From: Halomonas sp. TD01
GTDB taxonomy: Bacteria; Pseudomonadota; Gammaproteobacteria; Pseudomonadales; Halomonadaceae
Length of the DNA stretch: 64,000 bases
NCBI RefSeq assembly: GCF_923868895.1
Contig: NZ_OV350343.1
Location: 2,046,001-2,110,000, forward strand
Direction of reading: 5' to 3'
Positions 34,658 to 44,305 of the stretch are shown here, piece after piece. The position numbers and the translations under genes were made by a program. Under the pieces are notes generated by a model that saw nothing but the letters and a program-made list of their open reading frames with translations, was not told the DNA's origin and did no database searches. Within the stretch, counting starts at the first letter, position 1, and the number at the start of each line of letters is the position of its first letter.

Positions 34658-37131
34658 GCCGTCACCGGTTTTGATAGGGCAACCTGAGGGGCGGACGGCG
34701 TACGCCAGCGCGTAAGACGAAGCGCGTTACCTACGACGACCAGGGAGCTTAGCGACATGCCAATCGCAGCAAGCCAGGGGGGGATTAATCCCATTGCCGC
34801 TAAAGGGAGTGCCGAAAAATTGTAGCAAACCGACCACATCATGTTTTGACGCATAATGCGACGCGTGGCGCAGGAAATATCAATTGCCTCAAAAATACGC
34901 ATTAGACGCGGACTGAGCAATATAGCGTCGGCGCGGGTGCGGGCGAGATCTGTGGCGCCATTCATGGCAATGGCGACGTCAGCACCGGCCAGCACCGGCA
35001 CATCATTGATACCGTCACCAATCATCACGACACGTTCACCGCTGGCTTGCAGCTCACGTAACCGCTCCAGCTTGCCCTCAGGCGATTTGCCAGCATGCCA
35101 AGTGGTGATGTTGAGCTGCTCAGCTAAGCTCTCTACCGCCTCTTGTGTGTCACCGGAAAGTAGCTCTACTTCCAGTCCGCGGGCTTGAAGTGCGGCAACA
35201 GTTTGGGCCGCATCCTCGCGGATGCCATCGTGCAGCTTGAACCAAGCACGCGGCACACTGTTTTCACTGAGTAAAAGCCATTGGCCGGTTCCTGGCGGAG
35301 GCAGCGCGGTTGTTGTAGCAAAATCGGGTTTGCCTAATCGCCACGTTGCGCCGTTCAAAGTGCCTTCTAGGCCGCTTCCGGTCACGCTTTTAACGTTGCG
35401 TGCTTGCAGTGTGGCATCTCGGAATGGGCGGAAAGCCCTGGCAATTGGGTGTTCAGAGTGCGCTTCTAACGCCGCTGCAATGGCTTGTGCATGCCCTTCA
35501 CTGAGCGGCGTATTGCTGTTGGTGAGATGCTGTTGAGTAATAGGGTGTGTTTGGGTCAGTTGCATCTCACCGCGTGTCAACGTACCGGTCTTATCAAAAA
35601 TCACGCGGGTAACGTTGGAGAGTGACTCTATCGCGTCAGCGCGAGTAATCAGTACGCCTCGCTGGCGCAGTTGACCATGTCCTGCTGTCAGCGCAGTGGG
35701 GGTGGCCAGTGCCAGTGCACAAGGGCAAGTGACTACTAATACCGAGAGCAGCACCCATAGCACGCGAGATGGATCAATAAACCACCATGCGACTGTGACA
35801 CACGCGGTAACGATCAGCAGCCGTAATACAAACAGGTGCGCCATACGCGCCGCCATCTGGGCAAGTCGTGGGCGACTTGCAAAGGCGCGATCGGTTAAAT
35901 CGACAATACCGGCCACTCTGGCGCTATTGCCAGCATGGGTTACCTTTATGGTGAGCGGGTTTTCCATGTTTTGGCTGCCACCCACCACGCTTTCGCCTAC
36001 CCGTCGAGTCACTGGCAAATACTCACCGGTCAGCATCGACTCGTCCAGGCTGGATTCGCCGTCTTCGATAATGCCATCAGCGGGAACGCCATGACCGGGC
36101 TTGATGAGCACGCGGTCGCCTTCTTTAAGTTCACTGGCAGGCAGAATGCGTTCACTGCCATCAGCTTCAAGGCGAATAGCAGACACTGGCAAAACTCCGC
36201 TCAGCGCATTGCCACTGTGGCCGCTGCGCCGCCTGGCCCTACCTTCTACATAACGGCCAAATAGCAAGAAAAAGGTAAACATGGCGACTGAGTCGAAATA
36301 AACATCGCCAACGTTAAACAGCACTGCATAACTGCTCGCCAAATAGGCGCCGCCAATGGCTAGCGAGACCGGCACATCCATGCCAAGAACGCCCGTTTTC
36401 AGGTCACGCAGCGCGTTACGGAAAAAAGGTTGTGCTGAGAAAAACACCACGGGCGTAGCTAGGGCAAACGATAGCCAGTGAAACAGAGCGTAAAAGTCTT
36501 CGCTAAGCTCACCAGGCCCCGACACATAAATGGGAATGGAGAACATCATGACCTGCATCATCCCGACTGCCGCGACAATCAGGCGGCGCACATTCATGCG
36601 TTCTTCATGTTGCAAGCGCGTTTGGGCTTGGTCAGGTTCATAGGGCTGCGCATCGTAGCCAATGGCCGCTAGTTCAGCGAACAGCTGTGAGAGGTTGATG
36701 ACAGTAGGGTCCCAGCTAACACGTAGACGATGATGAGTAAGGTTGACCGCGCTAGAAGTGACGCCATCAAGTGCATTCAAACGGTGTTCAATGAGCCAGG
36801 CGCAGGCTGCACAGGTGATGCCGTCTATTGCTAGTGTGGCTCGTACTTGTCCTTCGTCACCCTCTGGGTGAACAAACTGGGCTTGTAGCCCTGGGTCATC
36901 AAACACTGACCAGGTTTCTGCTTTGACAGCCTGACGCTCGTCAGGGCGCTCAGGCATTTCTGTGCGATAGCGATAGTAGCTTTCTAGCCCGCCATCGACG
37001 ATGGCATGAGCGACAGCTTCGCAACCGGGGCAGCACAGCGGGTGGGGGGTGTCGTCAATGTTAATACACCACGGTGCCCCTTCGGGCACCGGGTTGCCGC
37101 AGTGGTAGCAGCTGAGGGCGGTCGTGGTCAT
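34654..37131 (-). CDS. ccoI: Copper-exporting P-type ATPase CcoI
   Basis: 825 residues. An N-terminal Cys-rich domain (CYHCG and HPLCCPGCEAVAH) precedes a heavy-metal-associated domain with CAAC (about 95). The metal-transport motif TCPCALALATPTAL, the phosphorylation site DKTGTLTRG, the hinge MIGDGINDVPVLAGADVAIA and a TGE loop (LTGEYLP) are intact. CcoI (FixI) supplies copper for the CuB centre of cbb3 oxidase rather than detoxification. It overlaps ccoH upstream and ccoS downstream by four bases each. Confidence 0.94.
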   Translation of the reverse strand: MTTTALSCYHCGNPVPEGAPWCINIDDTPHPLCCPGCEAVAHAIVDGGLESYYRYRTEMPERPDERQAVKAETWSVFDDPGLQAQFVHPEGDEGQVRATLAIDGITCAACAWLIEHRLNALDGVTSSAVNLTHHRLRVSWDPTVINLSQLFAELAAIGYDAQPYEPDQAQTRLQHEERMNVRRLIVAAVGMMQVMMFSIPIYVSGPGELSEDFYALFHWLSFALATPVVFFSAQPFFRNALRDLKTGVLGMDVPVSLAIGGAYLASSYAVLFNVGDVYFDSVAMFTFFLLFGRYVEGRARRRSGHSGNALSGVLPVSAIRLEADGSERILPASELKEGDRVLIKPGHGVPADGIIEDGESSLDESMLTGEYLPVTRRVGESVVGGSQNMENPLTIKVTHAGNSARVAGIVDLTDRAFASRPRLAQMAARMAHLFVLRLLIVTACVTVAWWFIDPSRVLWVLLSVLVVTCPCALALATPTALTAGHGQLRQRGVLITRADAIESLSNVTRVIFDKTGTLTRGEMQLTQTHPITQQHLTNSNTPLSEGHAQAIAAALEAHSEHPIARAFRPFRDATLQARNVKSVTGSGLEGTLNGATWRLGKPDFATTTALPPPGTGQWLLLSENSVPRAWFKLHDGIREDAAQTVAALQARGLEVELLSGDTQEAVESLAEQLNITTWHAGKSPEGKLERLRELQASGERVVMIGDGINDVPVLAGADVAIAMNGATDLARTRADAILLSPRLMRIFEAIDISCATRRIMRQNMMWSVCYNFSALPLAAMGLIPPWLAAIGMSLSSLVVVGNALRLTRWRTPSAPQVALSKPVTA

Positions 37132-37652
37132 TCGTTCTCCGAGCGCCCACCAGGTAGTAATGCAATAGTGTTTTCATCAGGGAAGCGTGCTTCGCCGATT
37201 AACCGCCAATCTGCTTCACTACCCTGCTCTGGCTGCAGCTGTAGATACCAGCGATAGCGCAAATTGTCAGGCCCTTGGGTGATGTAGCGACCTTCACGCA
37301 CATGTTCAAGTACAAACGACTGGTCACGGTCGTCTTCGGTGGGGAAAATAAGATCTAGATAGAGCTTGTCTGGGCGAGCATCACCAGCAAGATCAATAAC
37401 GATATCGCTGGTAAGCGGGTCAATGCGTAGCTCGGCGCTTAAGTTCAAGGCGCGGGCTTGCTCTTGCTTCGCGAATATCACGTTAATCGCTTTACCGTGC
37501 TCGTAATAATCTTCCTGCACCACCATACCGTCGTAGCTTTTAATCGACAAAACCGCAAAGGTTGTGCTGACCACAATGGATGAGAACAGCAGGCCTAACA
37601 AAAACCATGGCCAGAACTGTTTGTACCAAGGCGTAATCGTAGGGTCTGACAT
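37128..37652 (-). CDS. ccoH: FixH/CcoH family protein
   Basis: 174 residues from the ATG at 37652 (AGGAG ten bases before); an ATG at 37673 would lie inside ccoG. One N-terminal helix (PWFLLGLLFSSIVVSTTFAV) is followed by the conserved YDGMVVQEDYYEHGKAIN, then a periplasmic beta domain. CcoH takes part in cbb3 assembly or stability. Second gene of the ccoGHIS operon. Confidence 0.9.
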   Translation of the reverse strand: MSDPTITPWYKQFWPWFLLGLLFSSIVVSTTFAVLSIKSYDGMVVQEDYYEHGKAINVIFAKQEQARALNLSAELRIDPLTSDIVIDLAGDARPDKLYLDLIFPTEDDRDQSFVLEHVREGRYITQGPDNLRYRWYLQLQPEQGSEADWRLIGEARFPDENTIALLPGGRSENE

Positions 37653-37659
37653 AACGCAT

Positions 37660-39096
37660 TTATCTCCTGGCATTGCCTAAGAAGCGGGCTTCACGCTCTT
37701 GACGGATTTGCTCATCTTGTTGTGCTTGTAGCACAAAAGTAATGGGGTGGCTGGGTTGGCTCAGGTCTTGTGGATTTGCGAGAACGGTCACTACCTGAAT
37801 GCGTGACTCGCCAGCTGGTACGCTAATCGATGTATTATCTAGCGTTAAGCTAGGTAAGCCTGACGCACTGATTTGATAAGTGTGTGGCTCGTTATCGAGG
37901 TTACGCACTGTGAGACTGTAAACATTGCTGATTTGCCCTTCTCGGGTCATTTGGTAGAGCTGTGTGCGCTCGCGTTCAGCGTCGAAACTAAGCGGTATGC
38001 GGTCATTAACCGCCCAGGCAAACGCAACCACCATAATGATCAGTGCGGTAAAGTAGCCCAGTAGTCGGGGGCGTAAAATGTGGCTTTTTTTGCCTTCCAG
38101 CGAGTTTTCCGTTGTGTAACGAATGAGCCCTTTAGGGTAGCCCATTTTGTCCATGACGCTGTCGCAGGCATCAATACAGGCGGCACAGGTAATACACTCA
38201 TACTGGAGTCCATCACGAATATCGATACCTGTCGGGCAAACCTGAACACATAGCTCGCAGTCGATGCAGTCGCCAAAGCCAGCTTCTCTCGCCTGAGTGT
38301 GGCTAAGCGACTTCTTGCGTCGACCTCTTGGCTCGCCGCGTGTTTCGTCGTACGACACAATCAGCGTGTCGCGATCAAACATGACTGACTGGAAGCGTGC
38401 ATAGGGGCACATATAAATGCACACCTGTTCGCGCAGCCAGCCCGCATTTAAATAGGTAAATACTAAGAAGAAGCCAACCCAAAAATAGGACCAGCCATGG
38501 GCTTCTAGCGTCGGTAACTCCATTACAAGCGTGCGAATAGGAGTGAAGTAACCTACGAAAGTAATCCCGGTAGCCAGGGCGATCACTAACCAAACGGTAT
38601 GTTTAGCCCCTTTTCGCCACGCTTTGTCAGCGTTCATTGACTGCTTGTCGAGCTTAATACGATGGTTTCTAGACCCTTCTATGCGATGCTCAACCCAGAT
38701 AAACAAAAATGTCCAGACACTTTGTGGGCAGGTATAGCCACACCAAACTCGCCCAGCAAAGACGGTGATAAAAAATAGCCCAAAGGCACAAATAATAAGC
38801 AGCCACGAAAGCAATACAAACTCTTGCGGATAAAAAGTAGCAGCAAAAATATGGAACTCTCGGCCTGGCAGGTCAAACCATATGGCAGGGCGATCGCCCC
38901 AGTTCAGCCAAGGGAGCAGGAAAAAGCCCAGCATCAGTGCCCAGTTGGCGCAGCGTCTTACTTTTTGGAAGAGGCCTTTAATTTCGCGCACATAAATATG
39001 TCGGCGCTTAGCATACATATCCTGAGTGGTGCTTTCACCTGGGGTATGGTGCCCAACGGGCGGCGGCGTAATATCTTGGCTAGGTATTTTTTCCAT
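37660..39096 (-). CDS. ccoG: cytochrome c oxidase accessory protein CcoG
   Basis: 478 residues. Several N-terminal membrane helices (FVLLSWLLIICAFGLFFITV) carry the motif GYTCPQSVWTF. Two 4Fe-4S ferredoxin motifs follow, DCIDCELCVQVCPTGID and CITCAACIDACDSVMDKMG. The C-terminal periplasmic IgG-like domain begins near NDRIPLSFDAERERTQLY. CcoG (FixG/RdxA) is a cupric reductase-like factor for cbb3 assembly. First gene of the assembly operon, after the ccoNOQP terminator. Confidence 0.95.
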   Translation of the reverse strand: MEKIPSQDITPPPVGHHTPGESTTQDMYAKRRHIYVREIKGLFQKVRRCANWALMLGFFLLPWLNWGDRPAIWFDLPGREFHIFAATFYPQEFVLLSWLLIICAFGLFFITVFAGRVWCGYTCPQSVWTFLFIWVEHRIEGSRNHRIKLDKQSMNADKAWRKGAKHTVWLVIALATGITFVGYFTPIRTLVMELPTLEAHGWSYFWVGFFLVFTYLNAGWLREQVCIYMCPYARFQSVMFDRDTLIVSYDETRGEPRGRRKKSLSHTQAREAGFGDCIDCELCVQVCPTGIDIRDGLQYECITCAACIDACDSVMDKMGYPKGLIRYTTENSLEGKKSHILRPRLLGYFTALIIMVVAFAWAVNDRIPLSFDAERERTQLYQMTREGQISNVYSLTVRNLDNEPHTYQISASGLPSLTLDNTSISVPAGESRIQVVTVLANPQDLSQPSHPITFVLQAQQDEQIRQEREARFLGNARR

Positions 39097-39249
39097 GGCG
39101 ATGATCGCAGCTCAATAAGGCAAGAATAGGCGGCAGCATGGATATCGTGGCGTTAAAACCTACGACGCTAGATAACGCAGCGGTATGCCGTGTCGCTAAA
39201 CAATAGTGTAACGGATAGAGAAGGTGTCTGGATGAGCGATGGATGAAGA

Positions 39250-39276
39250 AAGGGTGCGGTATGAAACCGCACCCTT
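39250..39276 (-). terminator. Rho-independent terminator after ccoNOQP
   Basis: AAGGGTGCGGT (39250-39260) and ACCGCACCCTT (39266-39276) form an 11-bp stem with a 5-nt loop. On the minus strand TTTCTTC follows. It separates ccoNOQP from the ccoG promoter region. Confidence 0.85.
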
Positions 39277-39309
39277 ATACGCCTATAGATCTATGCAGCT
39301 AGCGAGAAA

Positions 39310-40239
39310 CTAGTCGTTGAAGCGCAGGCTGTAGACATAGGCTGCCACTAGGTGAACACGCTCTTCACCGATATAAGCCGCTTGCGCTGGCATGTGGCCG
39401 TTACGACCGTTACGCAGCGTTTGGCGGACAGAGTCGGCAACACTTTGCCCTGGCGCTTGATAAAGCCAAATATCATTCGTCAGATTGGGTGCGCCCAAGG
39501 CGATGTTGCCCGTTCCACTCGGTGTATGACACGCGGCACAAGCCGCAAGGAACGTGCTTTCACCGCTGGCTGCACGCTCTGCATCGTGCTCCAAATCGGA
39601 GAGGGAGAGTACGTACTGGGTGAGGTTCTCAATGTTATTCTCACCTAACTGTTGCCAAGCAGGCATTAACCCATTACGCCCATTATTCAATGTCATCATG
39701 ATGTTTTCCGGCTCGCCACCATAAAGCCAGTCATCATCAGTCAAGTCTGGGAAGCCGTAGCCCCCTTGGGCGTTAGAGCCGTGGCATACCGCACAGTTGT
39801 TCAAGTAAACACGCTCTGCTACCCGCATTGCTTCAGCGTCTCTTGCCAGCTCAGGAATAGGTATTTCCTGATACTGGGCAAAAATCGGCGTGAAGCGCTC
39901 TTCGGCATCAGCAACTTCTTCTTCCCACTGACTTTCTTGGGACCAGCCCAACACGCCTGCGTAGTTACCCAAACCTGGGTAAAGCACCAGGTAACCCAAG
40001 GCGAAAATGACGGTGAGTACAAACAATTGGAACCACCAACGAGGTAGTGCGTTGTCGTACTCTTCGATCCCGTCGGCCGCGTGGCCAGTGGTTTCGACAT
40101 TGCCATCGGCATCTGGCGTTTTATCGGTTCGGCGGTTGGCAAATAAGATCCAAACGCTTAGTGCGATAGTGCCCAGCGTGATGACAATAATCCAGGCGCT
40201 CCAGAAGCTGGATAGGGAGTCACCCCATAAATTATTCAT
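39310..40239 (-). CDS. ccoP: cbb3 cytochrome c oxidase subunit CcoP
   Basis: 309-residue dihaem cytochrome c subunit. Two membrane-spanning stretches lie near the N-terminus (AWIIVITLGTIALSVWILF and FQLFVLTVIFALGYLVLY). Two haem sites are visible: NCAVCHGSNAQGG and ACAACHTPSGTG, with Met ligands in GLMPAWQ and HMPAQ. It accepts electrons from soluble cytochromes. It overlaps ccoQ by four bases. Confidence 0.96.
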   Translation of the reverse strand: MNNLWGDSLSSFWSAWIIVITLGTIALSVWILFANRRTDKTPDADGNVETTGHAADGIEEYDNALPRWWFQLFVLTVIFALGYLVLYPGLGNYAGVLGWSQESQWEEEVADAEERFTPIFAQYQEIPIPELARDAEAMRVAERVYLNNCAVCHGSNAQGGYGFPDLTDDDWLYGGEPENIMMTLNNGRNGLMPAWQQLGENNIENLTQYVLSLSDLEHDAERAASGESTFLAACAACHTPSGTGNIALGAPNLTNDIWLYQAPGQSVADSVRQTLRNGRNGHMPAQAAYIGEERVHLVAAYVYSLRFND

Positions 40240-40454
40240 GTATTTTTATCTCCCCTGTCGTGGCGGGAATCCACTTCGTGTTTAGGCGAAGTATGCTTAT
40301 CACGGGGCGGTTGCTTATCATCATCGGCGAAGGGCAGGTTGGCTGCTTCGTCGAAGTCTGGTTTGCGTCGCTTTGAATAGGCCCATATAAAGATGCCAAT
40401 GAAAGCGACGATCAAAATCAGCGTGATAAGACCGCGGAAAGTTCCCGTATCCAT
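40236..40454 (-). CDS. ccoQ: cbb3 oxidase small subunit CcoQ
   Basis: 72 residues: one transmembrane helix (FRGLITLILIVAFIGIFIWA) and then YSKRRKPDFDEAANLPFADDD, the usual CcoQ end (split here to the conserved part). The tail is longer and more charged than in some species. It lies between ccoO and ccoP and overlaps ccoP. Confidence 0.93.
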   Translation of the reverse strand: MDTGTFRGLITLILIVAFIGIFIWAYSKRRKPDFDEAANLPFADDDKQPPRDKHTSPKHEVDSRHDRGDKNT

Positions 40455-40457
40455 AAC

Positions 40458-41066
40458 TTAACGAGTGCCCTCGAGCACGGTTCCTAACTGCTGCAGGTAG
40501 GCCACCAGTGCGGTAATTTCCTGGGTGCCGCGAACCTCTTCTGTCGCAGTGGCGATATCGTCATCGTCATAGGGCACACCTAGTTGACGCAGGGCGCGCA
40601 TTTTTGCCGGTGTTGATTCGCCATCCAGGGTGTTTTCAAACAACCAAGGATATGCAGGCATGACCGACTCGGGTACCACGTCACGGGGGTTATACATATG
40701 TGCGCGGTGCCAGTCATCGCTATAACGTCCGCCTACGCGAGCAAGGTCCGGTCCGGTGCGCTTAGAGCCCCACAGGAAGTTGTGCTCGTAAACCTGTTCG
40801 CCGGCTACGTTGTAGTGGCCATAGCGCTCGGTTTCTGCTCGGAACGGGCGAACCATCTGTGAGTGGCAGCCTACGCAGCCCTCACGGCGATAAATGTCAC
40901 GTCCTTCCAACTCCAGTGCGGTGAGGGGCTGAAGACCCTCAACCGGCTCGGTCGTTTGCTTTTGAAAGAACAGTGGCACGACTTCGGCCAGGCCGCCAAA
41001 GCTGATCGCAACCAGGATCAACACGGCGAGCAGGCCAACGTTCTTTTCAACAATCTCGTGTTTCAT
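40458..41066 (-). CDS. ccoO: cbb3 oxidase monohaem subunit CcoO
   Basis: 202 residues from the ATG at 41066 (MKHEIVEKN); a longer frame adds 17 residues that overlap ccoN. One N-terminal helix ([20 protein letters not shown]) precedes the haem motif [15 protein letters not shown] and the conserved [16 protein letters not shown] and [15 protein letters not shown]. Standard electron-transfer subunit between CcoP and CcoN. Confidence 0.96.
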   Translation of the reverse strand: MKHEIVEKNVGLLAVLILVAISFGGLAEVVPLFFQKQTTEPVEGLQPLTALELEGRDIYRREGCVGCHSQMVRPFRAETERYGHYNVAGEQVYEHNFLWGSKRTGPDLARVGGRYSDDWHRAHMYNPRDVVPESVMPAYPWLFENTLDGESTPAKMRALRQLGVPYDDDDIATATEEVRGTQEITALVAYLQQLGTVLEGTR

Positions 41067-41085
41067 TGGTCTCAACTTCCCCGGT

Positions 41086-42513
41086 TTAAGCGGCTTGTGG
41101 CGCGGAATAGCTACCAATCGTTTCGCGACGTTTGACAGTCATGTAAACGTTGTATGCCATGATCAGCATGCCTACGACCCAGAATAGGCCACCTATTAAG
41201 CGAACAAAGTAGCCTGGGCCGCTAGCTTCGACGGACTCCACGAAGGTATACATCAGCGTGCCGTCAGCGTTAATCGCGCGCCACATTAGGCCCTGCATAA
41301 TGCCGTTGACCCACATAGCAGCGATATATAGCACCGTGCCGATAGTAGCTAACCAGAAGTGCACGGCAATCAAATTGACGGAGTGCATTTCAGTGCGCCC
41401 GAATAAGCGTGGGATTAGGTGGTACATTGAGCCGATGGTAATCATTGCTACCCAACCAAGTGCGCCCGAGTGTACGTGACCAATGGTCCAGTCGGTGTAG
41501 TGGGATAGCGCGTTAACTGTCTTAATTGCCATCATCGGCCCTTCGAAGGTCGACATGCCGTAAAACGAGAGTGCGACTACCAAGAAGCGAAGGGTAGGGT
41601 CGGTACGCAGCTTATGCCAGGCACCCGATAGCGTCATCATGCCGTTAATCATGCCGCCCCAAGATGGCGCAAGAAGAATAATAGACATGATCATACCCAG
41701 CGACTGTGCCCAGTTAGGCAGCGCTGTGTAATGCAGGTGGTGAGGACCTGCCCACATGTAGATCATAATCAACGCCCAGAAGTGGACGATTGAGAGACGA
41801 TAGGAGTAAATCGGGCGTTCTGCCTGTTTTGGCACGAAGTAATACATCATGCCCAGGAAGCCTGCCGTTAGAAAGAATCCAACTGCGTTGTGGCCATACC
41901 ACCACTGCACCATCGCATCTACCGCACCCGCATAAATCGACGTGGAGTACATTGGTGTCACGGGTATGGCAGCGTTATTAACGATGTGTAGTACGGCAAC
42001 GGTTATGATAAATGCCGCAAAGAACCAGTTTGCTACATAAATATGAGACGTTGCGCGCCTTTTTATCGTCATCAAAAAGACAATGGCGTAGCTGATCCAT
42101 ACGACCGCAATCAAAATATTGATTGGCCATTCGAGCTCTGCGTACTCCTTGGTAGTGGTATAGCCGAGCGGCAATGACACTACAGCAGAGAGGATAACCG
42201 CTTGCCATCCCCAGAAGGTGAACGCTGCGAGCTTGTCAGAGAACAGACGAGTCTGACAGGTACGCTGTACGACATAGTAGGACGTCGCAAATAGCGCTGA
42301 GCCACCAAAGGCGAAGATAACGGCGTTAGTGTGTAACGGACGAAGACGCCCGAAGCTTGTCCAAGGTAAGCCGAGGTTCAGTTGCGGCCAAACTAGCTGG
42401 GAGGCAAGGATAACGCCGAGCGTCATACCTACAATGCCCCACACAACGGTCATGATCGCGAACTGCCGAACTACCTTGTAGTTGTAGGTCGGGTGTTCCA
42501 GTGCTGTGCTCAT
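41086..42513 (-). CDS. ccoN: cbb3 oxidase catalytic subunit CcoN
   Basis: 475 residues from the ATG at 42513; an upstream start would add 32 residues not found in the family. The haem and CuB ligands are visible: [14 protein letters not shown] (low-spin haem His), [27 protein letters not shown] (CuB His pair) and [10 protein letters not shown]. About 12 helices are present. This is the high-affinity terminal oxidase used at low oxygen. An Anr-box-like site lies about 83 bp upstream. Confidence 0.97.
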   Translation of the reverse strand: MSTALEHPTYNYKVVRQFAIMTVVWGIVGMTLGVILASQLVWPQLNLGLPWTSFGRLRPLHTNAVIFAFGGSALFATSYYVVQRTCQTRLFSDKLAAFTFWGWQAVILSAVVSLPLGYTTTKEYAELEWPINILIAVVWISYAIVFLMTIKRRATSHIYVANWFFAAFIITVAVLHIVNNAAIPVTPMYSTSIYAGAVDAMVQWWYGHNAVGFFLTAGFLGMMYYFVPKQAERPIYSYRLSIVHFWALIMIYMWAGPHHLHYTALPNWAQSLGMIMSIILLAPSWGGMINGMMTLSGAWHKLRTDPTLRFLVVALSFYGMSTFEGPMMAIKTVNALSHYTDWTIGHVHSGALGWVAMITIGSMYHLIPRLFGRTEMHSVNLIAVHFWLATIGTVLYIAAMWVNGIMQGLMWRAINADGTLMYTFVESVEASGPGYFVRLIGGLFWVVGMLIMAYNVYMTVKRRETIGSYSAPQAA

Positions 42514-42595
42514 TTCATGTTCCCATCGAACGCGGTTAGGGGGTAACCCGTAGCATTTTGCATTAGCATTTTGCACGGGTGCGGCCACCCGCTTG

Positions 42596-42609
42596 ATGAT
42601 GCAGGTCAA
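42596..42609 (-). promoter_or_regulatory. Degenerate Anr/FNR box upstream of ccoN
   Basis: On the minus strand the site reads TTGACCTGCATCAT, 8 of 10 defined positions of TTGAT-N4-ATCAA. It is centred about 90 bp before the ccoN ATG. Position and the neighbouring anr gene support the call; the match is weaker than at hemN. Confidence 0.5.
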
Positions 42610-42690
42610 GATCCGATATAGATTCTATCGCAGCCACGCCCTAAGCTGAACACGCCAATAGAAGTAACATTGAATTATTAGGAGTTAATC

Positions 42691-43464
42691 GTGTCGTATT
42701 ACGCTGATTCTGGTTTTGTCGATATACACCCAGAAGCTTTGAGCGATGCGTTAGCTACTCCCGCTGTGCAGCGGTTTATGGTGGCTGGGCACGGCCCGCT
42801 CTCAATCGTGGGACTGCCTAAGGTTGGTCGAGTAATGCTCGCTCATGGCGCGGGGGCGGGTCATTGCTCTGCGTTTATGCGGCAATTTGCCGCGATGCTG
42901 GCAGCCCAAGGTGTACAGGTGCTGGCAATTGATTTCCCTTATATGCAGCAAATTAACGAGCAGGGTAAACGCCGTCCGCCGCCCCCAATTAAGCAAACGG
43001 TGGCTAATTTTGCCTCATGGTACGCGCTACTTGCACCTTTAAGCGATCAGCCCTTATGGGTTGGCGGTAAATCAATGGGTGGGCGTGTTGCGACTTTGTT
43101 CGCCAGTGAAATGTTAGGTTATAAAATGCTACGTTATAACGTGCATTGCCACGGTGTTATTGTCGCTGGCTATCCCTTCCATACCCCTAGAAAGCCAGAT
43201 AAAACCCGCTTGGAGCACTTTCCCGCTATTAATTGCCCTGTGCAGATTCTGCAAGGTGAACGAGACCCCTTTGGCAACGTAGACGAGGTTTCAGGTTACA
43301 TCCTGCCTGATAATATTAACGTTTCTTGGCTTGCTGATGGGGATCATGACTTTAAACCCAGACGTGTTTCTGGGTTAAGTCAGCAGGTTTTGATTGACGA
43401 AGCGGCCATACTTGCGGCATCCTTCGTCCGCGCTCACCAAGCAGGTGCAGCAGGATACGAGTAG
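42691..43464 (+). CDS. alpha/beta hydrolase of the KANL3/Tex30 type
   Basis: 257 residues with a GTG start at 42691 behind TAGGAG. The alpha/beta-hydrolase fold is shown by MLAHGAGAGHCSAFMRQFA, DFPYMQ, the nucleophile elbow GGKSMGGRVA and a C-terminal GDHDFKPR containing the catalytic His. The serine sits in G-K-S-M-G, typical of the KANL3/Tex30 group. The substrate is unknown. It is divergent from ccoN and precedes the tRNA operon. Confidence 0.88.
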   Translation: MSYYADSGFVDIHPEALSDALATPAVQRFMVAGHGPLSIVGLPKVGRVMLAHGAGAGHCSAFMRQFAAMLAAQGVQVLAIDFPYMQQINEQGKRRPPPPIKQTVANFASWYALLAPLSDQPLWVGGKSMGGRVATLFASEMLGYKMLRYNVHCHGVIVAGYPFHTPRKPDKTRLEHFPAINCPVQILQGERDPFGNVDEVSGYILPDNINVSWLADGDHDFKPRRVSGLSQQVLIDEAAILAASFVRAHQAGAAGYE

Positions 43465-43510
43465 CAAAAGGCAATGCGCTGGTTTAAATCGGAAATTTAA
43501 ACGCACTGTA

Positions 43511-43538
43511 TTGACATCTTCCTAAGCTCCTGTAGAAT
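43511..43538 (+). promoter_or_regulatory. Sigma-70 promoter of the tRNA operon
   Basis: TTGACA (43511-43516) and TAGAAT (43533-43538) with a 16-bp spacer. Transcription would begin near 43545, 13 bp before the first tRNA. Confidence 0.85.
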
Positions 43539-43557
43539 GCAGCGCCACGTGACCAGC

Positions 43558-43633
43558 GGGTGGTTAGCTCAGTTGGGAGAGCACCAGCCTTACAAGCTGG
43601 GGGTCACTGGTTCGAACCCAGTACCACCCACCA
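43558..43633 (+). tRNA. tRNA-Val (UAC)
   Basis: 76 nt including encoded CCA. Acceptor GGGTGGT pairs with ACCACCC. Anticodon loop CTTACAA gives anticodon TAC at 43591-43593. T-loop TTCGAAC is present. Confidence 0.97.
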
Positions 43634-43695
43634 TTTATTTGGTTGTTTGGAAACGTAAAGCAGTATGTGAAATAGTAGCAATTGATGCATTAAGT

Positions 43696-43772
43696 GGACC
43701 GGTAGTTCAGTTGGTTAGAATGCCGGCCTGTCACGCCGGAGGTCGCGAGTTCGAGTCTCGTCCGGTCCGCCA
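43696..43772 (+). tRNA. tRNA-Asp (GUC), copy 1
   Basis: 77 nt with encoded CCA. Acceptor GGACCGG pairs with CCGGTCC, discriminator G. Anticodon GTC is at 43730-43732 in loop CTGTCAC. It differs from the other two copies by T instead of C at D-loop base 17 (43712). Confidence 0.97.
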
Positions 43773-43810
43773 TCATCAATTTTACTGTGTAGTATAAGTT
43801 ATCGCTATTC

Positions 43811-43887
43811 GGACCGGTAGTTCAGTCGGTTAGAATGCCGGCCTGTCACGCCGGAGGTCGCGAGTTCGAGTCTCGTCCGGTCCGCCA
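43811..43887 (+). tRNA. tRNA-Asp (GUC), copy 2
   Basis: 77 nt with CCA; anticodon GTC at 43845-43847. Identical to copy 3. Confidence 0.97.
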
Positions 43888-43938
43888 CGATAGCTTGTGT
43901 AGTTGTACCCATTGTAAAGCATACAGCTTTCGATGCCC

Positions 43939-44014
43939 GGGTGGTTAGCTCAGTTGGGAGAGCACCAGCCTTACAAGCTGGGGGTCACTGGTTCGAACCC
44001 AGTACCACCCACCA
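43939..44014 (+). tRNA. tRNA-Val (UAC), copy 2
   Basis: 76 nt, identical to the first Val gene; anticodon TAC at 43972-43974. Confidence 0.97.
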
Positions 44015-44092
44015 TTTAGCTTGATGTTTTGAAGCGCCTCTGAACCGTTTCTAAATAGCTAGTTTTATGGTTAGAAAGAAGTGACTTAAAGT

Positions 44093-44169
44093 GGACCGGT
44101 AGTTCAGTCGGTTAGAATGCCGGCCTGTCACGCCGGAGGTCGCGAGTTCGAGTCTCGTCCGGTCCGCCA
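44093..44169 (+). tRNA. tRNA-Asp (GUC), copy 3
   Basis: 77 nt with CCA; anticodon GTC at 44127-44129. Last tRNA of the operon. Confidence 0.97.
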
Positions 44170-44212
44170 TTTAAGCACTTATCGGCTTTTCAATTTAGTC
44201 GAACGAATTCTA

Positions 44213-44243
44213 AAAAAGCCCAGATCATTGATCTGGGCTTTTT
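44213..44243. terminator. Terminator of the tRNA operon
   Basis: AAAAAGCCCAGATCA (44213-44227) and TGATCTGGGCTTTTT (44229-44243) form a nearly perfect stem flanked by A and T runs. It could act in both directions, also for glcG. Confidence 0.92.
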
Positions 44244-44305
44244 CTATTGCGTGTAATTTAGTATCTCAAACGTATTGCGTGCAGCCATTAAGCTGCACGC
44301 TAGCG

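Noticed and set aside
43537..43797. Short open frames across the tRNA genes
   Set aside because: They translate tRNA sequence; the repeated peptide reflects the duplicated tRNA-Asp genes.
44093..44243. tRNA-associated integration site
   Set aside because: No integrase and no direct repeat of the tRNA 3' end flanks the tRNA operon; the glc locus after it is ordinary core content.
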